This document shows positions 49,140 through 60,280 of a stretch of 64,000 nucleotides of DNA, one piece after another. The notes under the pieces were generated by a model that saw nothing but the letters and a program-made list of their open reading frames with translations, had not been told where the DNA came from and searched no databases. The first letter of the stretch is position 1. Every line of letters starts with the position of its first letter. Position numbers and translations under genes: made by a program. The stretch is from Kuschelorhynchus macadamiae (lineage: Eukaryota > Arthropoda > Insecta > Coleoptera > Curculionidae): assembly GCA_030620095.1 (NCBI GenBank), contig JAUTXW010000959.1:62001-126000 (forward strand), written 5' to 3'.

Positions 49140-49720
49140 CAGTTAAATGAGAAATAACTCCCTAGGGCATCAAAAATAAGTTTTCCCGGTTCCGTCGGTT
49201 CGTCTGTCGGTCTGTAGCTAAAAACTACTAATCCGATTTACTTTAAATTTTGGTAAAAAATTAAGCTCATGGTGTTGGCCTGATAATATTTTGGTTAAAA
49301 TCTTATATGACTTTCTAGTGAAATGTTAAACAAAATATTACGAAAAAACTGGTTATCCAGTTTAACTCAGATTTTGCACAAAAATCAAGTATTACGTGGG
49401 AATCTACTGGTAAAATTTTAATACGAATTCTTGATGGCGAAACAAAATAGCGGCTTAATTCAATATACAAAAATTCTGCCTGAAAAACTGCTTAATAGAT
49501 TGATTTCAAATGTGGTGGTGTTTTGCATTCGTGAAAAAATTACCTTCCAGGTTTTATAGTAAAGATATGTAGCGTTTTAGCGTCTCTGGATGTCCAAAAT
49601 GTGTTTTCTCGATTCTGTCGGTCTATCTGTCAGTTTGCGGCGTTGCTAAAAAACTACTTACCCGATCGGTCAAAAATTAAAGGTCTTATGGGGATGATAA
49701 TATTTGTTTTGTTTGTAAAC
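49140..49720 (+). repeat. Dispersed GGCGGCCTAA-type repeat, copy 4
   Basis: Contains the head phrase twice (TCGGTTCGTCTGTCGGTCTG at 49197 and TCGGTCTATCTGTCAG at 49619, each followed by GCTAAAAAACTACT) and the GGCGAAACAAAATAGCGGC unit at about 49436, so it may be two copies in tandem. Confidence 0.55.
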
Positions 49721-50726
49721 ACTTTTTTTATCTTATACCTTGTAAAACTGACATTTACATCCAATATACAGTGTGTATTTATAATTTTAAACTTTAAAAT
49801 TTGAGTGCAGGAAGTTCTCGCTTGAAAAATAATAAAGGAAATTTATGTTTCTTTTTTTATTTCATTTTTATATACCAAATTTCAACTCTAACCAGTTGAG
49901 TTAAAATCTGTCTTTTTTTTAACTTAATGCTTTTTCACCTAGGTAACCGAGTAAACAAATCTGAATTAAGCTATTACTGCACTATTATTAATAGAGTCAA
50001 ATCCTCCCAGACTATAGTAAATTTGAATCATACTTTGCTCAGAATATTAATTGAAACCAATTGTTTTAAACATAATGTAAAATATCTAACCAAAATATAA
50101 CTCATTACACTTAGACTTGAAATAAAACTGGCAACTGGTAGCAAGTTTTATAATATAAATAACGACGCGATCTCACTCACTGGCAGACTTGACTTGGGTC
50201 TCAGTTCGTTCCTTTAGCCAAAGTTTACTGAATAAAAATATTTTAGCTATATCGAAACTACCGCAAATGACCTCGTTTGGGAAACACATTTCGAATAGCC
50301 CCTTATCCCAATATCATACCATTCTCTCAGAGCAAACCCGTCCAGTACCTAAAGGAAACATATTTGCTCAAGCCGTATTGGTTCTTATTAGTATAAACTC
50401 CTGTTATTCTCATAATTTGTGTAAATATTTCAAGGCAGTATAGAAGCCCCGTTTACGAAGACTGCCCAATAGCATAAAGAGAATGCCTTATTGGCCTATT
50501 AAATGTATACGAGTTTAACTGGGACAATATAGTTTACAACTTGTCCTCTAAAGACCGAGTGTTTCAATTCTACCGTATAGTCTACGCTTACCCACGTTAG
50601 GACAGTAGAATCGTTGAATCAAGAATTTATTCAGTTGTTTCGATAGGCTACTTTATAATTTAGGCTTTAATTGGTTATTTAAATAAAAAAAATATATAAT
50701 ATTTTCGGAAAGAATAATATAGAAAA

Positions 50727-50730
<4 letters not shown>
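49721..50730. other. Non-coding, no gene seen
   Basis: No ORF with recognisable motifs. A TATA-like AAGTTTTATAATATAAATAA precedes a G+C-richer stretch from 50160, but no gene or repeat could be tied to it. Confidence 0.3.
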
Positions 50731-50912
<182 letters not shown>

Positions 50913-52000
50913 CTATTGAATTTTACTTTAAAAAAAAACACTAATATATGTGGTTATACAGGAAACATTAATACATTCCAGGGTTTTCAGAATAATCGTC
51001 CACTGTATCTTATGAACAAAAGGTTGAGTTTTTGGTAGATCCTGCAAATAGGCACTTAATTTTTAACTTTTTGCCCTTTCAACGACGAGTCCTCTTTCAA
51101 GAGAAAGCCTTCACGGCCCGGGTAACACGAGCAGATAATTCTGCTGGTGTGTTTCGTTATAAAGTTTGTTTGAATAGGACAGATTCACTGCAGTTGTTTT
51201 TAAACAGTATTCTATTTGGTCTTTTATCTGGCTCGAAATAAAAGCCACCGCTTGTTTTCGCGCTCAAGTCTTCTTATATTTGTCGACTTCTCAAAAGGCC
51301 AAATAACTTTTCGTCCTGATTCATTCACTTTACTTTGTATACGCTTCATTCATCCGTTCCACTTTATTTTGTATACCCAAGGAACAGGAAAAATATTTCA
51401 TTTGTATTCTCATTAACTGAGACTCTCGTCAAAACGTACTTGTTTATTATTTCGTTTTTATTTTATATTGCTAACCTTGGCTTATACATTCAGTATTGAG
51501 AAAGATATATAAACGTACAATTTTATAAACTCTGTCTTACTGTAATAGTATAATGCACACTTATATTTAGTAAAGTTCATCTAACTATGCTTAATTTTAG
51601 ATGTTGTTCTGCTTTAAATAAAATGAATTATTTTAATATTTTAAGAATTAATTAGGTTAGGTTAGGTTAGGTAGCTGCTTACTTGTTCAGTAGGTATTTA
51701 GTTTCTAATATACTCTATTAAAAAGGGAATATATCTATTTGTATTCCAGTTAATAATCCGTTGCATAATGATTCTTAAAATTGACGTTCTTTCAACTGTA
51801 CATGTATCTTATGATAATAGTTATTTATAATATAAGTGTTAAAAGTATATTTTTAACGCAAGCATATCATACAATATTTTTTCTATAAACGGCAATAAAA
51901 GATAATAACACATTTACAAATTAAACGTTTAAGAAATTTAATAAATTATATAAAAATATCGAAGTTGACATTTGTCAATAAAACCTAACAAATATTGTTG
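50913..52000. other. Non-coding, no gene seen
   Basis: ORF 51032-51241 has no recognisable motif. A short telomere-type repeat is listed separately. Confidence 0.35.
51652..51671 (+). repeat. Interstitial (TTAGG)4
   Basis: Four perfect TTAGG units, the telomeric repeat of most insects. At this length it is probably chance or repair-associated and not a telomere. Confidence 0.8.
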
Positions 52001-52290
52001 GTTTAATTGTTTACGCCTTCGGCGCTTAACCTGGTGATCACCTAGTATCGTTGCCAGTGATTAAGCTGTACCGTTTTTTTATGTTGTGGCTTGAATGATG
52101 ATGCCTTCGGCTCCTAACATGGTGCTAACCCGGTACCGATTTAATTGTCTATCAACATTGTTTGCCTCCGCACTGTCAGTTCCGCTAGCAGCCTTTGAAC
52201 TATACGGGTTTTTTTTTATTATAGCTTTAATGATGATGCATTCAGAGCCTAACCTAGTGCTAACCCTTTGCTGTTTCACCTTGTGCTTCA
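52000..52290 (+). repeat. Degenerate tandem repeat, ~135-bp period
   Basis: A block like AATGATGATGCCTTCGGCTC followed by CTAACATGGTGCTAACCC occurs at 52094 and, with changes, at 52229. A weaker related block (ACGCCTTCGGCGCTTAACCT) is at 52013. The minus ORF here repeats RVSTRLGSECIII as RVSTMLGAEGIII for this reason. Function unknown. Confidence 0.65.
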
Positions 52291-53552
<1,262 letters not shown>

Positions 53553-53619
<67 letters not shown>

Positions 53620-53620
53620 T
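53553..53620. repeat. (TA)n microsatellite, about 68 bp
   Basis: Alternating TA with a CATATA end. Confidence 0.97.
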
Positions 53621-53716
53621 GAGTAGTAGTAGATGGTGTAGAATTTCAATGTTCTTCTATTTCAATAAAACTCGCATGCCGTAAGCTAAATATATATTTC
53701 AACGGGGGTGCGAAAA

Positions 53717-53776
53717 GTGACATTTTTCACATCCATTTCAGTGTGAAAAATGTTACTTTAAGGCACACTGAAATGG
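53717..53776. repeat. Two overlapping short inverted repeats
   Basis: GTGACATTTTTCACA (53717-53731) pairs with TGTGAAAAATGTTAC (53742-53756), 14 of 15 bases. CCATTTCAGTGTG (53733-53745) pairs perfectly with CACACTGAAATGG (53764-53776). The two hairpins are mutually exclusive. Probably a MITE remnant. Confidence 0.6.
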
Positions 53777-54028
53777 CTGAGAATAGTTCACTTTTCTCAC
53801 GGTCTTAGAAAAAATTAAAAAAAAAACATAAATACGTGACTTCCACTTCCTGATCACATTGGCAAGCACCTGTAGGTTGTATAGTCTGACCAATACGAGT
53901 TGTGTACTCAGAATTGTGTCACAAAAATTTGTATAAGAAATTAAAATTATTAATTTTGCCAACACAAGTTGGCAATTGTATAACAAATGGTCACTAATTA
54001 AATGACTATAGCTAATAAAGTATGACTA

Positions 54029-54225
54029 GGTTAAATTCATACATTTTTAAGAAAAAAAGCAATGTCTTTTGTTTATAAGCATTTTAACCAAAGGCACATT
54101 ATCAATATCACACATTAAGTACCCTAGGATTATTCTACTTCTCAAACCAAACATTTTGATGTATTTAAGTTGATTTTTTGCGGAGACAGCAATTTAAAAT
54201 GAACATATCCTGAGTTTTTTCAAAA
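54029..54225 (+). repeat. Left arm of a 5.4-kb-spaced inverted repeat
   Basis: Matches the reverse complement of about 59303-59503, for example AAAAAAAGCAATG, TTTTGTTTATAAGCATTTTA, TTATTCTACTTCTCAAA and GTATTTAAGTTGATTTTT, in the same order. The outer edge is at GGTTAAA. Between the arms lie a hAT-like element and two PLE fragments in opposite orientation. Confidence 0.75.
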
Positions 54226-55447
54226 TATTAGTCAAAACCAAAAATTTTTTTTTTTTGATTATTTGTAATAAAATTAAATGTAAATATTTCAATAATTATT
54301 ATTAATTTAAAACACACATTAGAAATTAAAAATTATTTCCAATATATTTACATTAAATTTACTTCATAAATAATAACAATTAATAATAAAACTAAAAGGA
54401 AAAATACTGGGGACTAACACCTGGAAAATGGAATAAATGTCTGGAGTAAAGCTTATAAAAGAAAAATCTCACACTTTCCTCAAGAGATAGAGAGTAAAAC
54501 TTGAAACATTAAATGTGGATATAGCTTGATATAGCTTCATTTAAATGTACTTGAAATAACGAGGGGAAAGTCACTCATGAAAATTTGTGCTTCTATTTAT
54601 AAATACAAATAAATAAATGTATTTAAATATATTTTAGAATAAATAATTGTATTTAAATCCATTTATATATAAATTTGAGGGTATTTATTTGTATTTAAAA
54701 ATATTTATTTGTACGTAAAAGTATTTATATGTATTTCAATTCAGATATATTTAGATGTACTAAAAATATTTATATGTATTTAAAACTATTTATATATATT
54801 TAAATATATTTATTTTCGAATAAAAAATGGTTTTTAGCTAAAAAGTCATGACAAGGCCACAAAATTGAAACTTTTATTTTTGGGGAATCCTATAAACAAC
54901 CTAAAGATAGGAGGTTGGCAAATTACAATGGCCTCCGTAAAAACAAAAATATTCTTTTTTCAAAATTTTTAGCTAAAGCATAATATCAAAGAAAATTGTC
55001 GGGTTAATCGGGTTATCCACCCATGCGATTTTCCGCTTACATATTAGTTTAATGAGCTTAGAAAAACAACTCTCCCGTCCTCCAAACCTCAAACTTTTCT
55101 TTGAAGATGCTTAGATAATTAAATTACATTTGGTCGTCATTATTACTAAAAATGTGCCGCGTCTCACAATTTGAAGGCACGCGGCATTACAAAATACTGA
55201 AATTTAATTCTAGAAAGCGGAACTAGAGTACACTGTAATTGGATTATCTACCCAAAAATTACCGATTTTCCAGTTCCCGATTTTAAAAATTATAGATTGG
55301 TAAATTTAAAGGTAAATATTCAATAGATTTTTTTATTTATGGGCCGATAAAGATATTTTAACTAAAACTTACCTAACTTTCTTGAGAAAAAAAAAACACC
55401 TTTTTAACACAAATATTAAAAGCGATTTTACCTAGATCATTTCTCGG

Positions 55448-55606
55448 ACAGAATTCCATTCTATACAGATAACACAGATTATATATGCAGTTAGTAAGTA
55501 ATAACTTTATAAAAGTCCTATAACCAGTAAGTTACATTACATTTTTTATAATCATTTATAAACAGCTATTCACGAAATGTGTTATCTGTGTGTAGTGGAA
55601 TTCTGT
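55448..55606. mobile_element. Small MITE with ~28-bp inverted ends
   Basis: ACAGAATTCCATTCTATACA and then GATAACACA at 55448-55477 face TGTGTTATCTGTGTGTAGTG and then GAATTCTGT ending at 55606. Length about 159 bp, no coding capacity. Confidence 0.65.
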
Positions 55607-55734
55607 TTGATTTTTTATTTGTTTTTAATTGATCAATACATTTTTAAATTATTATTATTTATTTTTCATAACTGTATTTATGTAGTGTTTAAAAAATAAA
55701 TTGCCCATTATTATTTTCTTCCATAAAAAGGTTT

Positions 55735-55890
55735 TATTCAAAGAAATTTAATTTTGCACTAAAATTTAATCAGTTTATCTGTGATTAACGCTTGATTTTC
55801 GTGCAATACTTCACACCAATGGGATAAGTAGTTTTTTGGTACTTATATTTTTAAACATGTTATTGGGCGACCATTTTGTTCCACAATAAT
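55735..55890 (-). repeat. Dispersed GGCGGCCTAA-type repeat, fragment
   Basis: The reverse complement reads TGGAACAAAATGGTCGCCCA, then AAAAAACTACTTATCCCA and AAAATCAAGCG, as in the other copies. Located inside the hAT-like element. Confidence 0.5.
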
Positions 55891-56439
55891 ATCTTATAAA
55901 TTCACGTGGACGGGCGCGGCAGTGCCAATTATGCCAGATTATCAACAAGCAGTTTGGCAGAAAATTTGTATTTAAAACTATTTAAGCTTTATTTGCCTCT
56001 ATTTAGAAGTAATTAAAACTATTTACTTAATAATGAATTTAAGTATATGTATTTGTATTTAAAAGTATTTAAATGTATTTATTGTTATTTAAAAGTATTT
56101 AAATCTTTTTGATCCTATTTAAATGTATTTTTTTGTATTTATGTAAATACTTTTTCTGAATTTGTACACCTATTTATGGAGTGTCTTTCCCCTGGAGTAC
56201 GCACTTAACAATAGTAAGTAACCAAGATTATATGTCGTGCAAATTTCTTTAATCAACAAATACAGGTAAAGCGCTTTTGGTCACTAGAGCTTTTCGCCAT
56301 CATCGCCAACAAATCGCCATAGACATGCAGTTAAGTGTAAAACCTGGATACTTCTATGCTTTTAAAAGTGAAGAAAGTGTCCATATTTTCTCAAAGACAC
56401 CTGGTAAGGAACAAATTAAAAAATATACACAAAGTCTAG

Positions 56440-57112
56440 GTCTCAGTCAAAAATAAGTTTATAAATTAAGAATAGGTTACATGTTTCGCCCTAACGGGCA
56501 TCATCAGGCCTAATATGAATATACATTACAACGGAAAATTCAATTAAATAATATATAACTACCATAAACAAAACACATTTTATAAAGTACATAAAACAAA
56601 CATAACTACACAAAGAAACTATAAAATACGAAACAAGGCTACGCTTGAATGACCAATCAGAGACTTCGATGTAAATTTATTTGATGAAAGGCGATGGGTC
56701 AAAACAAAAAAGGAAGAAGAGATTGTTCAGGATGAACTTGACTAACTGTCGTAAAGTACATGCTACATTAATAAAAAGAAGAATTAGTGATATGACAGAA
56801 AAAGCTTATTTATTTTGAATAACCTTCAGGTTATACAAAATAAAAATATATAGTTATTCTTTTAAAATGTTCTTAAAAATCAAATGAGGCTCAAAATTAA
56901 ATACTTCACTAACGCAGGTAGGGATGGGGGCTCTTTTTAGCTTTTGTTATTTCCATTTTTTCAAAAGATTCAACTTCTTACCTTTATCGTATTCCTGAAT
57001 TATATTTACAGATATGGAAAAACGATGTTTTGGGGATAACAAATGATTCGCAAAGGAAGATTTTGTACTAGAAATATCTGTATTTTGATGTTTTTTAACC
57101 AAGCCAAAATTA
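56440..57112 (-). pseudogene. Penelope-like element 3' end, minus copy
   Basis: The minus strand from 57112 encodes LVKKHQNTDISSTKSSFANH, then LLSPKHRFSIS and KKLNLL, the C-terminal half of the GIY-YIG endonuclease domain, nearly the same as the plus copy at 57357-57540. Its 3' untranslated region runs to about 56560 and shares sequence with 58945-59200 on the plus strand. The hammerhead-like motif follows at 56470-56513. The upstream GIY-YIG half and the RT are absent. Together with the plus copy it forms a head-to-head inverted pair. Confidence 0.75.
56470..56513 (-). ncRNA. Hammerhead-ribozyme-like motif of a PLE
   Basis: On the minus strand CTGATGA (56507-56501) is followed by a stem GCCC-GTTA-GGGC and GAAA (56487-56484), then GTA (56480-56478) as a possible cleavage triplet. 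AGG (56511-56509) can pair with CCT (56476-56474) as stem I. Two defects stand out: one extra T between CTGATGA and the stem, and an A.C mismatch at the first stem I pair. Penelope-like elements are known to carry hammerhead motifs in their terminal repeats, and this motif is downstream of, and co-oriented with, the PLE fragment at 56920-57112. It may no longer be active. Confidence 0.5.
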
Positions 57113-57135
57113 ATACAACAAATTCAGAGTTATAA

Positions 57136-57559
57136 CATGTTTTGGAAATATATCTCTACATTTAGCTAAATTTTTTAAGTCATTTAATATCTCCAAATCA
57201 TTTAAAACAAACAATACTTTAAAACAACACATAATTAGACTCAAAGACAAAGAGGATAGTCTTGAGAAATCTGGAGTTTATTCCCTTCATTGTGTCCTGC
57301 TGTTTACGTGGGTCAATCAGGTAGAAAAATTTCGATAATGACGCAGGAACACCTTAGCTTGGTTACAAAACATCAAAATACAGATATTTCTAATACAAAA
57401 TCTGCCTTTTCGAATCATCTGTTATCCTCAAAACATCGTTTTTCCATATCTGAAAATGTAAATATAATTCACGAATGCGAAAAAGATGAGAAGTTGGTTC
57501 TTTTGGAAAAGATAGAAATAACCAAAGCAAAAAAGAGCCCCATCATCAATACCTATTAA
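57136..57559 (+). pseudogene. Penelope-like element, GIY-YIG endonuclease, plus copy
   Basis: The frame from 57136 gives KSFKTNNTLKQHIIRLKDKE and SLEKSGVYSLHC. A frame shift at about 57290 leads into CPAVYVGQSGRK (the YIG-type block with the conserved Arg), then TQEHLSLVTKHQNTD, FSNHLLSSKHRFS and LVLLEKIEITKAKKSPIINT, ending at a stop at 57557-57559. GVY...YVGQ plus the distal EH and Glu (LEKIEI) are the GIY-YIG core of EN+ PLEs. The RT is missing. The 3' region is interrupted right at the stop codon by the TTAA-flanked insertion and resumes at 58924. Confidence 0.8.
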
Positions 57560-58923
57560 CTCTATAGGTTACCTCGTTGAGCAGCTAACCGGCGCGGCGA
57601 GGGGAACGCGCGGGTGAGGCGGAGGTCGTGACGTCGACTGGCGACCCGAACTGACATGGCGGCCAGTTTATTGCTTATTCAGCTTGACGTTTTTGGTGCA
57701 ATCGTTGTCAGTTGTGTGTTTCAGAGTATTTTTTTACTTCCTCAAGTGAAAGTTGTAAGACATTTTAGTGTTAATTAATTAATAATTAATATTAATAAGG
57801 AATTAATAAGTAAGGAAACCAAAATAACCGAAAAAAACTATTGAAAATAATTACAAATAGACACAAAAACATAAACCTAGATGCCGCAAGTGTGTTCTTA
57901 AGACAAAGGTTATTTTTAAAAATGAAATATTTAAGTGAACTGGCGAAGGAAAAAAAAAGGTAAAAAAAGCCATTCTGAAGTGGACCCTACGAAAAGCTGT
58001 ATAAAAAATGAAAAAAATTATTAACTGAATTTTTAATTTGTTACTGTTTAAGCATACATTGTATGCTGATTTATTTCCTATTATTAAAAAAGATGTTTGA
58101 ACAATTAAATAATTTTGTTTACTGCAAATAGTTATTCTATATAGTTAATAAAATAAGAAAAATACTTATACATAAGTTGTCCCCATACTGTGTTCTCGGG
58201 TGATATCTTGGTAAGGTTAGAAATAGAGAAGACATTTATTAAAAACTAAATCAGGTACAAACCGTTTTGTTTTAATTTGAACCGTTTAGACTACAGCTGT
58301 TCAAAATGAAAATCCCAGTTTTTAAATGTCAATATCTCGAAAGCAATTAAACTTAGGCCTATGGACATTACATGAAGTAGACGTAGAATTTTAGATAAAA
58401 TTCAAATGTTATAAAATTAGGGTATTTCCTACGTAAAAAAACTGTTTAAGTAGGAATATAAGTCATCCTATATACTAATATTTATATTTAAACTTTTTCT
58501 GTATCTCTAACCGTTATCACCAAAACCGAGAACATCCTACTGGAACACCTTGTATAATAAAATATACATTTTCTGAAATTATACAACTATTAGTCAAGCT
58601 AAAACTTTTTACAAGAATATTTTTTGGAACTTTAAAAATACATCATATTTTTTAAAATGCAGTTAGCAAAAAAAAACTTGGTTCAAATTTGAACCAACAT
58701 CCCTAAACGTAAGTTTAAAATTATAGTAATTTATATCTTGAAGGCTGCATTTTATTTAAACAAAAAAGTTTCAATTTTGAACAAAAAAAGATTAATATAT
58801 TTAATTAAACGCACACAGAAGAGATGTGGACAATGCCGTGCTAAAGCAAACCAGTCGCCGAGTGACGTAGACCACTCACACAGAGTTGGCATAGGTCAAG
58901 ATCGCTCGAGGCGAACTATAGAG
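57560..58923. mobile_element. TTAA-flanked, piggyBac-like non-autonomous element
   Basis: TTAA is present on both sides (57556-57559 and 58924-58927). The ends are inverted: CTCTATAGGTTACCTCG on the left and CTCTATAGTTCGCCTCG as the complement of the right. Joining the flanks restores a continuous PLE 3' region comparable with the minus copy. TTAA targets are the hallmark of piggyBac, although the terminus does not start with CCC. The 1.36-kb element has no transposase. Its left part is strikingly G+C- and CpG-rich (57576-57660), and TCAGTTGTG at about 57708 resembles an arthropod initiator. Confidence 0.65.
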
Positions 58924-59200
58924 TTAATGGGCCTTGCCCCATGCGTACCTGCGTTGAATGAAGTTCTGTCATTTTCTAATAATGTAGCGTGCACCTTACA
59001 ACAGTTTGTCAAGTTCATCCTGAGCAATCTCTTCTTCTTTTTTCGTTTTGACCTATCGCCTCTCATCAGATACATTTACATCGAAGTCTCTGATTGGTCA
59101 TTGAAGCGTAGCCTGGTTTCGTATTTTATTGTTTCTTTGTTTGGTTATGTTTGTTATATGTACTTTGTAAAATATGTTTTTCTCGCTGCAAAAACAGAAT
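58924..59200 (+). repeat. Penelope-like element 3' region, plus copy
   Basis: Continuation of the plus PLE copy after the TTAA insertion. It matches the minus copy (56560-56940) through TACCTGCGTTGAATGAAG, CAAGTTCATCCTGA, CATCGAAGTCTCTGATTGGT and TATGTACTTTGTAAAATATG. Similarity ends near 59200, before the position where a hammerhead motif would be expected. ORF 58738-59223 crosses the insertion edge and is not a real gene. Confidence 0.7.
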
Positions 59201-59302
59201 CAGCAACATGCTATCTGTCTTGATACAAACACGCATGTTTTCCGTGGGTAGAATTTGAATTTACGTGCTAAGAACGTTTAATTAAACGCGGAACGTAAAC
59301 CG

Positions 59303-59503
59303 ACGACATGTTCATTTTAAATTGGTGTTTGTCCGCGAAAAATCAACTTAAATACACCAACTAGGTCTCAAAATGTTTGATTTGAGAAGTAGAATAAACC
59401 TAGGCTACTTAATGAGTAATATTAATAATGCACTTTTGGTTAAAATGCTTATAAACAAAAGGCATTGCTTTTTTTCATAAAAATTTATGACTTTAACCTT
59501 TTT
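59303..59503 (-). repeat. Right arm of the 5.4-kb-spaced inverted repeat
   Basis: Inverted partner of 54029-54225 (see there). The outer edge is at TTTAACC near 59500. Confidence 0.75.
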
Positions 59504-60280
59504 TCAGAGCGATAGTTGAAGACTTTGTCATATCTCATATTCAAACTTATAATCAGCAGGTCCAAATATATAAGAGACATTGGAGGAAATCCACATCTCT
59601 ATATCGGCTATGAAACAACCCCGGGCCCCTAGACTATTCATGTTTTATTAAAAATATAAAAGCTACAGAGTTGTCATCTTAATTGGCAAATCCAGTAACA
59701 GGACTGGTTTCTATTTAAATTTAGCCTGTTAAGTTACTTTTGTTACTATCTCTTGCTATTCTCCATTTTAAGGTTTTATAATTTTTTGTAAATCATTAAA
59801 AATGCGATGAAAAAAAAACATTATTTTAACAAAAAAAGTTCTTGATGCCTAGTGGTGAAAACGCACCATATTCTCAAGTTTGTGACAAGGGAACGCTTCT
59901 ACTGAGCCGAAATCTCTCTTTTTTTTATAACTGATGTTTACACATAGCTTACATACATAATAAATAATAATAAAAAGTTGTTTAATAAATAATAGTTTTA
60001 CAAAGCTTTAAAACTTTGTAAAACTATTATTATAGTATGATTTTGACAGTTGAATAAAAGTCTAGTTTGTATTAGATATATTAAAATTATTTTGGTATAT
60101 AATTTTTAGGCTATTGTATATAGCATTCACATCCACATAGTAATTTTTTGTCGTCTTCAAAATAAAAAGGTGGTACTAGGTTCATTGCCGTCACATATGG
60201 GGGAATGAAAAAAAGGAATACCATAAAAGTGATAATGAGAAAAGTTTAGACATTCAAGTCAATATTATCATCAATAATAA
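59504..60280. other. Non-coding, no gene seen
   Basis: A+T-rich. Contains a short palindromic stretch around TAATAGTTTTACAAAGC / GCTTTAAAACTTTGTAAAACTATTA (about 59989-60032). Confidence 0.4.

Larger units (their letters stand above)
54561..56194. mobile_element. hAT-like non-autonomous element with AT-rich subterminal arrays
   Basis: The ends are inverted, (G)AGGGGAAAGTCACTC at 54561 and CAGGGGAAAGACACTC as the complement of the right end at 56194. Inside each end are arrays of words like TATTTAAATGTATTT (about 54600-54820 and 56030-56150), an arrangement seen in hAT-type elements. I did not find a matching 8-bp target duplication, so the superfamily call is tentative. No transposase is encoded. 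A 160-bp MITE and a fragment of the GGCGGCCTAA repeat lie inside. Confidence 0.5.

Noticed and set aside
58738..59223. 161-residue ORF, one of the longest in the window
   Set aside because: It crosses the end of the TTAA-flanked element into the PLE 3' region, so it is a chance fusion of two repeats.
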